A model generated the notes under the pieces. That model searched no databases. It worked only from the letters and a program-made list of their open reading frames with translations, and had not been told where the DNA came from. The translations under genes were made by a program, and so were the position numbers. 64,000 bases of DNA, taken from Bacillus solitudinis (GTDB lineage: Bacteria > Bacillota > Bacilli > Bacillales > Bacillaceae_D). Shown piece by piece: positions 26,479 to 35,190 of this stretch. The DNA lies in assembly GCF_002797395.1 (NCBI RefSeq), contig NZ_KZ454943.1, forward strand, positions 2,221,486 through 2,285,485. Direction: 5' to 3'. Every line of letters begins with the position of its first letter. The first letter of the stretch is position 1.

Positions 26479-26538
26479 CATAATTATAAGGGCTACTCCT
26501 TACATGGATAATGCATCTTCATCATCACTGATAAAAAA

Positions 26539-26571
26539 GAGGTACCCAAAACATTATTCTTTGGGTACCTC
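26539..26571. terminator. Hairpin after the GH3 remnant
   Basis: GAGGTACCCAAA and TTTGGGTACCTC are a perfect 12-bp stem. A six-A run precedes it, so it would terminate better on the minus strand. Confidence 0.5.
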
Positions 26572-26576
26572 ATATT

Positions 26577-26735
26577 CAAAATAAATTGGATAGCGGAGAA
26601 AGAAAAGAGACCGATAGCTTAGCGTATACACCTGACCTTCAGCTTGAATCACGGACACTCTACTTTTGGCGTGTTACCGTTTGGGGTGATTCTGGAAACA
26701 AAGCAACAAGTGAGGTCGCTTGGTTTGGCCGGTAA
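26577..26735 (+). pseudogene. N-terminal scrap of a GH78-type alpha-L-rhamnosidase
   Basis: An internal frame without a start reads LDSGERKETDSLAYTPDL, then LESRTLYFWRVTVWGDSGN and KATSEVAWFGR before TAA. LxSRTxYxWRVxVWDxxG is the recognisable Fn3-like N-terminal domain of GH78 rhamnosidases. Only about 50 residues of an enzyme of about 900 remain. It abuts another scrap in a different frame. Confidence 0.7.
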
Positions 26736-26862
26736 TAGCATTATCGTCAATCAACATGGAGATAATCCACTTCGGGAACTTTCAAAAACACCAATTGTAG
26801 CTAATTTTGTGACCGAAGAAAAATTAAATCAATTAGCGGAGATGCTTACAAAACTGAAATAA
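26725..26862 (+). pseudogene. C-terminal scrap of an unidentified gene
   Basis: The frame LAGNSIIVNQHGDNPLRELS, then KTPIVANFVTEEKLNQLAEM, ends at a TAA followed closely by a terminator. It therefore looks like the authentic 3' end of a lost gene, now joined to the rhamnosidase scrap by a deletion junction near 26725-26735. I do not recognise the family. Reading it from the ATG at 26644 gives a 72-residue chimera that is unlikely to be functional. Confidence 0.5.
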
Positions 26863-26877
26863 GAGGCAAGCCATAGA

Positions 26878-26909
26878 AGGTGCTTAGAAAAAAATCTAAG
26901 CACCTTATT
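26878..26909. terminator. Bidirectional terminator
   Basis: AAGGTGCTTAGA and TCTAAGCACCTT form a perfect stem around AAAAAA, between convergent genes. Confidence 0.8.
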
Positions 26910-26938
26910 TAAGGAAACCAAAATGTGTATTATTCTCC

Positions 26939-27640
26939 TCATTGTAAGTGTTGAGGAGGAGCCTTCTTATGAACACCACTCTTAACCTCTTGAAAAATAT
27001 CATTATCATCTGACTTACTAAATTGTTGAATTTGGGTTGTCAATTCTCGAATTTGTTTTGATAATTGATCAAAAGGCTGGTTGGTTAAACTAGTATCTTG
27101 ATTTACTTGTACTTGCGGCCCGATTGCCTGTTTTAAATGTTGGATTTCCTTTTTTAGAGCATCAATGTCTTTCTTAGTTGGCGTCCTAGCTTCCTCTTTT
27201 AGTAGAAAGCCCAGCTGACCATTGGGTTCCAATGTCGCCCATTTTACATCACTAATGTTTGAGACATTTTTCTCCCTTAACTGCATTTCGAGTTGATCAA
27301 TGGTTAATCTTACACTACTAAGGTTGTTGAGGTTGATTTCTCCGTCTTCGATTAGGATTTTTGCTTTTCCTGTAACAAGCTGCTCTAGCGTATTAAATTT
27401 TATTTGACCGTATTCAATTAGTAATAATGTTAGAACTAATAAGAGTCCAACATATAAGGTAGACCAAATATTTTCACCGGCGAGTGGTTGAATTAGAAGG
27501 GAACCAATCCCAATCATAATAACGGTTTGGGCTAATGTCATTTGTGAAATCGATTTTCTCCCAGCGATTCTTAAAAGAATTGTACCTGCTACGACAATGA
27601 TTACAGATTTCCACGCCCACTCAAGCATATCGATATTCAT
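26939..27640 (-). CDS. DUF421 membrane protein (YetF/YdfS-like)
   Basis: 233 residues. Three N-terminal membrane helices (WAWKSVIIVVAGTILLRIAG, then VIMIGIGSLLIQPLAG and YVGLLLVLTLLLIEYG) precede the DUF421 cytoplasmic domain (GKAKILIEDGEI, LTIDQLEMQLREKNV, VKWATLEPNGQLGF). A coiled-coil-prone tail with KKEIQHLKQAI follows. The family is widespread in Bacillaceae, and several members affect spores or stress; the molecular function is not known. Strong AAAGG-type ribosome site. It stands alone. Confidence 0.85.
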   Translation of the reverse strand: MNIDMLEWAWKSVIIVVAGTILLRIAGRKSISQMTLAQTVIMIGIGSLLIQPLAGENIWSTLYVGLLLVLTLLLIEYGQIKFNTLEQLVTGKAKILIEDGEINLNNLSSVRLTIDQLEMQLREKNVSNISDVKWATLEPNGQLGFLLKEEARTPTKKDIDALKKEIQHLKQAIGPQVQVNQDTSLTNQPFDQLSKQIRELTTQIQQFSKSDDNDIFQEVKSGVHKKAPPQHLQ

Positions 27641-27827
27641 TATGTATCACCTTTCCTTTAAGTTTAGTTGTCTCCAAAAGGTGAAAAAAAATGAGAGGAA
27701 ATTATTTGGTAATAAAGTATGAGGTGTGCTCTCTAGTTATTCCTTCTCTCCAAAAGGGAATAGATTGTTTGATAGGTGATATATAAGGTATAATGATTTG
27801 AATATGATGTGGGCTACTTTTTTAAAC

Positions 27828-28897
27828 TGTACCCTATAGAGTAGACACTAATAAAAGGTCTGCCCTATAGGGTACTTTTATGTATAATGAGAAAAATGAG
27901 AGATTCGGAGAACAATTTAATGTCAAAAAGGGGATGAACGGAAACAAGTAAAAGTCTCTGCTGGACAGAAGTTTCTCTTAATTCGTTCAGTAATAGAAAA
28001 GTACCACTTTAAAAATATGGTAAGTTTTTTGTGTGGAATTTCGGGAGTATCACGCTCAGGTTATTATAAATATTTTTGCGCAGGATCTCAGAAAAGAAGA
28101 GACGAACAAGAAAAGAAGGATTTTATCTTAAAAGAAAATATATTAAAAGCTTTTCGTTTTAAACGACGCAGAAAAGGTGCTCGACAGATTAGATGACGTT
28201 AGAAGGACAACTTCATACTACATACAACTTAAAACGCATCCGAAGAATTATGAAGAAATACAACATTGTATGCCCTATTAGAAGAGCCAACCCCTATAAG
28301 AAGATGTTGAAAGCTACTCAAGAACACTCCGTACTACCTAATTTACTAAACAGAGAATTCAAACAAGGTATTCCAGGTAAAGTATTGCTCACTGACATCA
28401 CTTACCTTTATTACGGAAAGAGTCAAAAGGCTTATTTATCCACTATTAAAGATAGTTCAAGTAATGAAAATTTAGCCTATAACGTGTCGGATCGACTGAC
28501 TTTAGATTTAGTTACGGATACATTAGTAAAGTTAAAGAAGAATAAACGAGTAAAGTTTGCAGAAGGAGCCTTTATTCACTCTGACCAGGGGGACACTATA
28601 CTATAGTCCCGCATTTCAAAAATACGTAAAAAAACTAGGATTAGGGCAATCAATGTCAAGAAGAGGAAACTGTTGGGACAACGATCCACAAGAGTCTTTT
28701 TATGGTCACTTTAAGGATGAAACCTATAAACCCTGTAATTCTTTAGATGAACTAAAAAAGAAATAAGAAGTTACCTTACATAATATAACAATTTTAGATA
28801 TAAATGGAATTTAAAGAAGGTGACTCCTGTTGAATATAGAAATCATCTTCTCCATGTGGCATAACCTTTTTTAAAATGTCCTTTTACGAGGGGTACA
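27828..28897. mobile_element. Degenerate IS3-family (IS150-like) element
   Basis: Its ends are inverted repeats beginning TGTACCC (left, 27828) and ending GGGTACA (right, 28897), each extended to TAAACTGTACCC when flanks are included. It is about 1.07 kb where IS150 relatives are about 1.4 kb; most of the first orf is missing. The transposase is broken (next entry). I see no clear target-site duplication. Confidence 0.75.
27927..28864 (+). pseudogene. IS3-family transposase OrfB, multiple frameshifts
   Basis: The reading begins GDERKQVKVSAGQKFLLIRS and continues through SGYYKYF to GARQIR, where one base is missing (about 28194). It resumes as MTLEGQLHTTYNLKRIRRIM and the DDE core (LTDITYLYYGK, IHSDQG). 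A second shift follows at about 28590, giving YSPAFQKYVKKLGLGQSMS and RRGNCWDNDPQESFYGHFK (last catalytic Glu). A third shift near 28765 gives RYKWNLKKVTPVEYRNHLL and a stop at 28862. The element cannot transpose by itself. Confidence 0.85.
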
Positions 28898-29064
28898 GTT
28901 TAGTACAAGCCTTTAACTTTTTTGTATTAAAGATATCCAAAAAAATAGCAGAGGCTACGTTTTTGGATTAAGGTTATACCTATGGATGTAGTACTTAATT
29001 GTGGGGTGACGGAAAAATAAGGTATAATGGTGGGAACGAGTATGAAAGAAAGTGTGAGGATGCT

Positions 29065-29760
29065 ATGCGATTTACAAAAAGTATTCCCAATATGGTCACA
29101 TTGGGTAATTTATATTGTGGTTTTTTATCGATAGGTTTTGCTGCAAACGGTCAATTTAGCAATGCTGCGATTCTAATTTTGATTGGGATGATGTTGGACA
29201 GTATGGATGGAAGGTTAGCACGAATGTTAAAAGCGGATAGTGCCCTAGGAAAAGAACTAGACTCCTTGGCTGATATCGTAACCTTTGGCATTGCGCCTTC
29301 ATTTCTTGTTTACTATACATACTTCTTTCAATTTGGTTTATTAGGGTTTGCAGTGGCTGGACTATTCCCGTTATTTGGGGCATATCGTTTAGCGAGGTTT
29401 AATATTGCTGCGACAAAGACCTCTATGAACTATTTTACAGGGGTGCCTATTACCGCAGCAGGTGGAATTTTAGCATTATTAACGTTATTCAGGAACGTAT
29501 TACCGGATATTGTGACAACGGTTATTTTTACAGCTATGTGCTTTTTAATGGTGAGTAGGATGAGGATACCAAGCTTGAAAGAGGTTCCTCTTCCAAAGTA
29601 CGGAACAATTGTCACAATATTTCTAGGCTGTATGCTTTATTTCATATATAGGGGAACCTATGGCCAATTCCCTTATCTTATTTATATTGCGACTCCGCTT
29701 TACATTGCCTATGTCACCTATCGTTTTGTAAGAGGGAAGAATAAGGGCAGTGAGGAGTAA
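29065..29760 (+). CDS. pssA: CDP-diacylglycerol-serine O-phosphatidyltransferase
   Basis: 231 residues, an integral membrane CDP-alcohol phosphatidyltransferase making phosphatidylserine, the precursor of phosphatidylethanolamine. The diagnostic motif is complete: DSMDGRLARMLKADSALGKE, then LDSLAD (DxxDGxxAR-x8-GxxxDxxxD). Six to eight hydrophobic helices cover the rest. The ATG at 29065 has GAGGA four bases upstream. MRFTKSIPNMVTLGNLYCG matches known PssA starts. The usual psd partner is not adjacent. Confidence 0.9.
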   Translation: MRFTKSIPNMVTLGNLYCGFLSIGFAANGQFSNAAILILIGMMLDSMDGRLARMLKADSALGKELDSLADIVTFGIAPSFLVYYTYFFQFGLLGFAVAGLFPLFGAYRLARFNIAATKTSMNYFTGVPITAAGGILALLTLFRNVLPDIVTTVIFTAMCFLMVSRMRIPSLKEVPLPKYGTIVTIFLGCMLYFIYRGTYGQFPYLIYIATPLYIAYVTYRFVRGKNKGSEE

Positions 29761-29794
29761 GATTCCAAAGTAGAAGAACTCGATTTGTATTTAT

Positions 29795-29834
29795 GAGGCC
29801 ACTGAAAAAGGCGACTGTTCCTTTTCAGTGCTCT
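29795..29834. repeat. Dispersed repeat, copy R3 (short)
   Basis: Only the terminal hairpin of the R1/R6 family is present: GAGGCCACTGAAAAAGG against CCTTTTCAGTG. It lies 35 bases after pssA and probably serves as its terminator. Confidence 0.65.
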
Positions 29835-29978
29835 TGTTTTTATTTCGAGTTTTTTTGTTTGCATTTATTGACGTAAAGCTATTTTATTAAAAGCTAAATT
29901 TTGAGTCCAATTTGCTTTTGGTTTAAACTGGAGTGGGATCATCTCGGATGAACGTACGTTAAAATATAAAAAGCACTA

Positions 29979-30006
29979 ACAGATAAGGGCTTCGCTCCTT
30001 ATCTGT
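29979..30006. terminator. Hairpin before the Bcr/CflA gene
   Basis: ACAGATAAGG and CCTTATCTGT are a perfect inverted repeat directly upstream of the next gene's ribosome site. It could be an operator or attenuator rather than a terminator, since no T-run follows. Confidence 0.45.
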
Positions 30007-30032
30007 GGGGCGTTTAGTTGGGGATGTTAAAA

Positions 30033-31274
30033 ATGAATCAACTGCAAAGTGAACAAATCATTACCTCAGACGGCCGCGTTAATAGGCTAAAGATTATTCT
30101 CATCTTGGGTGCGCTATCAGCATTAGGCCCCTTAACGATCGATATGTATTTACCAGGTTGGCCGATCATGACAAAGGAATTCGGTGCATCTACCTCTGCG
30201 ATTCAGTTGACATTAACAGCATGTCTTTTGGGATTAGCATTTGGCCAATTATTTATTGGATCACTTAGCGATACCCATGGGCGTCGTATGCCGTTGCTAC
30301 TATCGCTCATCGTTTATACAATTGCTTCCATTCTTTGTGCGTTTGCTCCAAATATTTGGGCATTGGTGATATTCCGGTTTATTCAAGGATTTGCTGGTTC
30401 CGCGGGGCTTGTCATTTCTCGTGCGTGTATACGAGATTTATATTCTGGTACCGAATTAACAAGGTACTATGCGATGGTTGTTCTAGTCATGGGGGTGGCG
30501 CCTATTTTTGCACCAGTGATTGGCGGACAACTCTTACATTTCTTTCCCTGGCAAGGTATATTCATTGCTTTGTTTTTTATTTCAATTGGGTTATTCCTTA
30601 TTGTATTAACTAGTTTACCAGAAACCCTTTCAAAGCAAAGAAAATCAAAGGGTGGGTTAAAGAACATGGTCCTTATATTTGGTTCCTTATGTAGAAACCG
30701 TATCTTTATGGGGTACGCCCTAACGCAAGGACTTATGACAGCTTCTTTATTTGCTTACATATCGGGATCGTCCTTTGTTTATCAAGAGGTTTTTGGTGTC
30801 TCTCCTCAGGTGTTTAGTATTCTTTTTGGCTTAAATGGGTTTGGTTACATACTAGCTACGCAAATTGGTGGGAGATTAGCAGGTAAGGTGAAGGAAACGA
30901 TGCTATTATATATTGGTCTTGGCATTGGTCTATTCGGAGGAAGTCTGTTTATGCTGGTGGTTCTGATTAGTGCGGGGCTCCCTTTTATCATTGTAAGTCT
31001 CTTCCTTATCGTTTCTAGTATTGGTCTTGTAAATCCATCCTGCTTTTCACTTGCTATGCAAAATCAAGCGGGGAATGCAGGGAGTGCCTCTGCTCTTCTC
31101 GGGTTAATGCCGTTTCTATTTGGTGCATTAGTTGCCCCGATAGTAGGGCACGGTGGGAGTGGAACGGCACTCCCGATGGCTGTTTTAATTTTACTGGCTG
31201 AAGTTGGCGCGATTTTGGTCTTTTTGGTAATGGTACAGTTGAAAAAGAAAAACGAAGTCCTGCAAAGCACATAA
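30033..31274 (+). CDS. Bcr/CflA-type multidrug efflux MFS transporter
   Basis: 413 residues with 12 membrane segments. The start reads LGALSALGPLTIDMYLPGWP (the acidic residue in helix 1, LTIDMYLP, is the family hallmark), then GQLFIGSLSDTHGRRMPLL (motif A) and VISRACIRDLYSG with motif C-like GVAPIFAPVIGG. It is a proton-driven exporter of drugs or sulfonamide/cysteine-like compounds. The ATG at 30033 has GGGG nine bases upstream; in-frame upstream starts at 30018 and 30024 lack a spaced ribosome site. Monocistronic. Confidence 0.9.
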   Translation: MNQLQSEQIITSDGRVNRLKIILILGALSALGPLTIDMYLPGWPIMTKEFGASTSAIQLTLTACLLGLAFGQLFIGSLSDTHGRRMPLLLSLIVYTIASILCAFAPNIWALVIFRFIQGFAGSAGLVISRACIRDLYSGTELTRYYAMVVLVMGVAPIFAPVIGGQLLHFFPWQGIFIALFFISIGLFLIVLTSLPETLSKQRKSKGGLKNMVLIFGSLCRNRIFMGYALTQGLMTASLFAYISGSSFVYQEVFGVSPQVFSILFGLNGFGYILATQIGGRLAGKVKETMLLYIGLGIGLFGGSLFMLVVLISAGLPFIIVSLFLIVSSIGLVNPSCFSLAMQNQAGNAGSASALLGLMPFLFGALVAPIVGHGGSGTALPMAVLILLAEVGAILVFLVMVQLKKKNEVLQST

Positions 31275-31281
31275 GATCGAT

Positions 31282-31308
31282 GGTCCAAAGGTCAAAATCC
31301 TTTGGACC
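31282..31308 (+). terminator. Terminator after the Bcr/CflA gene
   Basis: GGTCCAAAGG and CCTTTGGACC form a perfect 10-bp stem with a 7-nt loop. The T-run is poor. Confidence 0.65.
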
Positions 31309-31385
31309 AAATCATGTACACTTTAGTCCGTTTTGGCGGAAAGTATGCTAAACTATTAGTAACTCTGCTTTAGAAAGGATTAACG

Positions 31386-33092
31386 ATGACTATTAAACCT
31401 TTATTGAATGAAAGAAAGTCAGTGTTAAAAAGAGATCTCATTGCAGGATTGACCCTTTTTGTCATGCTGATTCCTCAAGGTATGGCTTATGCTATGCTAG
31501 CAGGTCTTCCACCGGTTATGGGTTTATATGCGTCAACGATTCCTCTTTTTGTATATGCGTTACTCGGTTCTTCTAAGCATTTATCAGTCGGTCCTACAGC
31601 AATTACATCATTGCTTGTGTTTTCAGGAGTATCGGTTTATGCAGATCCAGGATCATCTTCGTATATTTCGTTAGTCGTAACCCTCGCCATGATGGCTGGT
31701 ATTATTCAAGTTTCATTTGGGCTATTAAAATTAGGGTTTATTGTTAAGTTTATTCCTCAATCTGTTATGAATGGCTACACATCGGCAGCTGCAATTGTTA
31801 TAGCGATTAGTCAATTGAAGCATCTGCTAGGTATCGATTTAGGGAACTATTTGCAAGTTCACCTTCTCATCATTGAAATCTTTCAGAAAACAAATGATAT
31901 TCATTTTTTAACCTTTATTCTTGGAGTATTCTGTATACTGCTCCTTCTAGTTATGAAAAAGTGGACTCCACGTATCCCATCTGCTCTAGTTGTTGTCATT
32001 ATTACTATTGCGTCCGTGATGTTTTTTCGTTTAGAGGCACAAGAGATTACCATCGTTGGTTCTGTACCAAGAGGATTCCCGGCATTCGCTTTTCCTAGCT
32101 TGTCTATAGATACAATTCAAATGTTAGTACCAATGGCATTCACAATTGCTTTATTAGGGTTTATGGAATCGTTAGCGATAGGGAAGGAAGTAGCCAGAAA
32201 AGAAAAATATGAAATTCACCCAAATAAAGAGTTTAGAGCCTTAGGTCTTTCAAATATTATCGGTTCTTTATTTGGAGCTTTTCCTGTAAACGGTAGCTTC
32301 TCAAGAACGGCAGTAAATTATCAAACCGGTGGGGCAACACAATTAGCAGCGGTGATTACAGGTTGTTTTGTGATGTTGACGTTAGTCTTTTTCACATCAG
32401 TTTTTTACTATTTACCAAATGCTGCACTTGCTGCGATTATTATCGTAGCAGTCTATAAACTAATTGATATAAAAGAAATGAAGTATTTATTCAAGGTGAA
32501 TGCTTTTGAAGGTTGGATTTGGGTTGCAACGTTCCTAATTACCTTATTTGTTGGAATTCAGTGGGGAATTATTATGGGTGCAGTGTTTACTCTTGTATTA
32601 ATTATTAAGAAAAGCGCAAAACCAAGTATTGTTCAATTGGGGTTTGTAGAAAAAGAGAAAACATTTCGTGACATAAGTAGGTATTCAGAGGCCATAACAG
32701 CAGATGAAGTCGTCTTGTTACGAATTGATTCGAGCCTTCACTTTGCAAATATTTCTTTCCTGGAAGAGAAGGTAAAGCGAATACTTACAAATAAATCAAC
32801 CCAATGGCTAATAATTGAAATGAGTGGAGTGAATGATATTGATACAGTGTCCATTCAACGATTAGAAGAACTTATTGATTTTAATCGGACAATGGGAGTC
32901 ACGATTTTGTTTGCAAACATGAAAGGGTCTGTTCGTGATACCGTTAATAAAGTAGGATGGAAAAGTAAATATAAAGAACAACAGAATCATTTAACAATTG
33001 ACCAGCTTCTTAAGGAAAAAGGATTGCACTCTTACTTCACTTCAGAGTATGTAACTAAACCAAACAAATGGGTAAATGATTTCTCAATTTAA
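31386..33092 (+). CDS. SulP-family permease with full STAS domain
   Basis: 568 residues of the longer SulP type. It starts RDLIAGLTLFVMLIPQGMAY, then LPPVMGLYASTIP and SVGPTAITSLLV, with about ten to twelve helices. The C-terminal STAS domain covers about residues 440-550 (VLLRIDSSLHFANISFLEEK, then LIIEMSGVNDIDTVSIQRLE). It transports sulfate or a similar anion such as bicarbonate. It is clearly distinct from the short SulP at 2590 and has neither a UspA partner nor the conserved leader. Confidence 0.92.
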   Translation: MTIKPLLNERKSVLKRDLIAGLTLFVMLIPQGMAYAMLAGLPPVMGLYASTIPLFVYALLGSSKHLSVGPTAITSLLVFSGVSVYADPGSSSYISLVVTLAMMAGIIQVSFGLLKLGFIVKFIPQSVMNGYTSAAAIVIAISQLKHLLGIDLGNYLQVHLLIIEIFQKTNDIHFLTFILGVFCILLLLVMKKWTPRIPSALVVVIITIASVMFFRLEAQEITIVGSVPRGFPAFAFPSLSIDTIQMLVPMAFTIALLGFMESLAIGKEVARKEKYEIHPNKEFRALGLSNIIGSLFGAFPVNGSFSRTAVNYQTGGATQLAAVITGCFVMLTLVFFTSVFYYLPNAALAAIIIVAVYKLIDIKEMKYLFKVNAFEGWIWVATFLITLFVGIQWGIIMGAVFTLVLIIKKSAKPSIVQLGFVEKEKTFRDISRYSEAITADEVVLLRIDSSLHFANISFLEEKVKRILTNKSTQWLIIEMSGVNDIDTVSIQRLEELIDFNRTMGVTILFANMKGSVRDTVNKVGWKSKYKEQQNHLTIDQLLKEKGLHSYFTSEYVTKPNKWVNDFSI

Positions 33093-33145
33093 TAGCTACT
33101 AGATAAGGTGAGTATAGAATAAAAGGTCATGAAAGTGGTGTATAG

Positions 33146-34315
33146 ATGCTTAGGGATTTTTTAAGTAATCAAACGAAAAGAAATCAAAGTAAAAAGTCAC
33201 TTTATCAATTAATTCACAGAGAAGGACCCATTTCAAAAGTTGAATTATTAAAATTGTTTACAGTTCCACAAACTACGCTTACAAGAATGATTACTGAACT
33301 CGAAGGCAATGGATGGCTTTGCTCTGGAGAGATTGGTCAGCCAAACGGCGGGAGACCCCCGATTCTATATAAGGTAGAAGCAAATGCTGGTCATTTGATA
33401 GGCATTGAGATTGCCAGGATACATGTTCAAGTCTTGTTGTTAGATTTAGAGTTTAAAGTTATTGATAGAGAGAGGTTTTTTTTGACACTAGACCATACAC
33501 CAGAAATAACGATACCTTTAATACTTTCTGATATGAGAAAATTACTTCAAAGAAACTGTCTATCGGTTGAGGGAATTATTGGTGTCGGTATTGGCGCGGT
33601 AGGACCGTTAAATAGGGAAAAGGGTCTCATTATTAATCCAGAATCGTTTCTTGCTAAGGGTTGGAACGATGTGGACATTGTTTCAGAAATTAATAAAGAA
33701 TTCGCTGTACCTATTGTTTTAAATAATGGCGGGAATACAGCTGCGATTGCTGAATACCACGCTCAATCGTTTACGAAAGAAAATCTTTTATACAGCATCA
33801 GTGGATATGGAATTCGTTGTGGCTATATCCAAGCTGGTACTTCTTTAAATAGTAGACAAGGTGACGCAAGTTCTTATGGGCATATGATTGTAAATCCAGA
33901 GGGACGGTTGTGTTCTTGTGGAAAAAAAGGTTGTTTAAATGCATATAGCTCATTTGGTGCGATGTTTGAAAGGATCTCTGAAAGGAATTGCTCAGTTGTC
34001 GTAAAATCCACTGACCAGTTGATAGAAGCCCTTCACCAGAAGAACCAGGTAGTAGTAGATGTTGTCTATGAAGCTGCTTACTATTATGGGTTAGCAGTAG
34101 CAAATATGATGAATCTACTTCACCCTGATTTGGTGATCCTCCAAGGGAAATTAATAGAGGAAAGTGAAAGCTTTTTTAATAAAGTCACTGAGGTTGCTAT
34201 GAAGTATAAGTATTCAAACAGTATCCATGTCACGAGTATTCAAAAAGGTTATTTAGGAAGAGATGCAACAGCTATTGGGGCTGGGATTGAAGTGTTTAAT
34301 TCTCTATTTGATTAA
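33146..34315 (+). CDS. ROK-family transcriptional regulator (XylR/NagC-like)
   Basis: 389 residues. An N-terminal winged HTH (ISKVELLKLFTVPQTTLTRM) precedes a sugar-kinase-like ROK domain. VGIGAVGPLNREKG and VVLNNGGNTAAIAEY-like VLNNGGNTAAIAEYHA are seen. The zinc-binding cysteine cluster is CSCGKKGCLNAY (about residues 252-263). The HTH makes it a sugar-responsive repressor rather than a kinase. The ATP-binding DxGxT motif is replaced (LIGIEIARIHVQ), as usual in regulators. No sugar genes flank it, so its targets are elsewhere. Confidence 0.88.
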   Translation: MLRDFLSNQTKRNQSKKSLYQLIHREGPISKVELLKLFTVPQTTLTRMITELEGNGWLCSGEIGQPNGGRPPILYKVEANAGHLIGIEIARIHVQVLLLDLEFKVIDRERFFLTLDHTPEITIPLILSDMRKLLQRNCLSVEGIIGVGIGAVGPLNREKGLIINPESFLAKGWNDVDIVSEINKEFAVPIVLNNGGNTAAIAEYHAQSFTKENLLYSISGYGIRCGYIQAGTSLNSRQGDASSYGHMIVNPEGRLCSCGKKGCLNAYSSFGAMFERISERNCSVVVKSTDQLIEALHQKNQVVVDVVYEAAYYYGLAVANMMNLLHPDLVILQGKLIEESESFFNKVTEVAMKYKYSNSIHVTSIQKGYLGRDATAIGAGIEVFNSLFD

Positions 34316-34354
34316 ACGATGCTTTTATTGTAAAAAAAGTTGAAAATCTATTGT

Positions 34355-34510
34355 AGACAGATTACTATTAGAACATGTTCAAAAGGGTGCTCATAAAGTG
34401 GAACCTCTATTTAAATAGAATTGTTAAATGTAGGTGTCGACAAACGATGAAGTAATCTGTCTTTTTAACCAAGTCGTTTTCACTCTTTCTTCGATGAGAA
34501 AGGGTTTTTT
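34355..34510 (+). promoter_or_regulatory. Candidate leader RNA of the nickel/cobalt transporter operon
   Basis: AGACAGATTACT (34355-34366) and AGTAATCTGTCT (34451-34462) are a perfect 12-bp inverted repeat enclosing 84 nt and followed by T5. A further small hairpin, CTTTCT against AGAAAG, with GGTTTTTTG follows at 34485-34510. A long closing stem around a structured interior, followed by a terminator-like hairpin, is what an attenuation or riboswitch leader looks like. The interior includes the palindromes GAACATGTTC and TCTATTTAAATAGA. I see no cobalamin-box or other class signature I can name. Confidence 0.4.
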
Positions 34511-34557
34511 GTTTTTAGAAATCACAATGATCCCCTAAAATAGAGGAGGAATATCTT

Positions 34558-35178
34558 TTGAAAAAATCGATGGTTATGCTTGCAATAGGTTTAATAAGTA
34601 CTGGATTGGTTGGATGTGGTCAAACGGAAGAAAGTGCGGATCAAGATATCATTGATTCTAGTATAGTAGAAGTTTTAGAGGAGGGTGATATAGTCGAGGA
34701 AGAGGACGATGTAGGTCATCATGACGAGTTACCGTTTGAATGGAGTGGAAGCTACGTATTTGAAAAGGGTACATATACTCTTCTACTAAACCATAATGAA
34801 TTTGGAGATGAGAGTATGCTCATTTCATTTATTTTAGAGAATGGGAATATTCTAGACTTCGATCATCATGCTGCACATATTATGGACATTGACCCAGATG
34901 AGGAAGTGGATCAAGACGGTTCCTTTGATGCAGTAAGTGAGTATAGTTATAATCTTGCATTGAACCCAGCAGGATCCACTTCATTCACATTTACCATTAC
35001 CGAAGCAGGTCGTTATAAGATATTCACAGAGCATGTAGCTGATGAATTTGATATGAACATTTTACATCCTTCTGGAGATGTTATTCCTGTTGAAGATACA
35101 AAAACATATGATGGAAATGGTCACAGTCATGAAGACGATTCTGTACATACGGAAGAAGAGGACCATTCTCATGAATAG
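34558..35178 (+). CDS. His-rich acidic lipoprotein of the metal transporter operon
   Basis: 206 residues. The signal peptide ends in a lipobox (STGLVGC, Cys20). An acidic linker with HHDE follows, then a beta-rich middle domain (GSYVFEKGTYTLLLNHNEFG and TITEAGRYKIFTEHVADEF) and a C-terminal tail, HSHEDDSVHTEEEDHSHE. It starts with TTG after GAGGAGGAAT. It sits 12 bases before a CbiM-like gene. I do not recognise a named family. The His/Asp/Glu-rich ends suggest it captures Ni2+, Co2+ or Zn2+ outside the membrane and passes it to the transporter. Confidence 0.8.
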   Translation: MKKSMVMLAIGLISTGLVGCGQTEESADQDIIDSSIVEVLEEGDIVEEEDDVGHHDELPFEWSGSYVFEKGTYTLLLNHNEFGDESMLISFILENGNILDFDHHAAHIMDIDPDEEVDQDGSFDAVSEYSYNLALNPAGSTSFTFTITEAGRYKIFTEHVADEFDMNILHPSGDVIPVEDTKTYDGNGHSHEDDSVHTEEEDHSHE

Positions 35179-35190
35179 GAGCAACGTATT

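Noticed and set aside
26644-26862. Intact 72-residue gene
   Set aside because: Its first third is the GH78 remnant read in the wrong frame; only the C-terminal part looks like real protein.
34355-34510. Cobalamin riboswitch before the CbiM operon
   Set aside because: The region is too short between the stems and I see no B12-box; only the large inverted repeat is clear.
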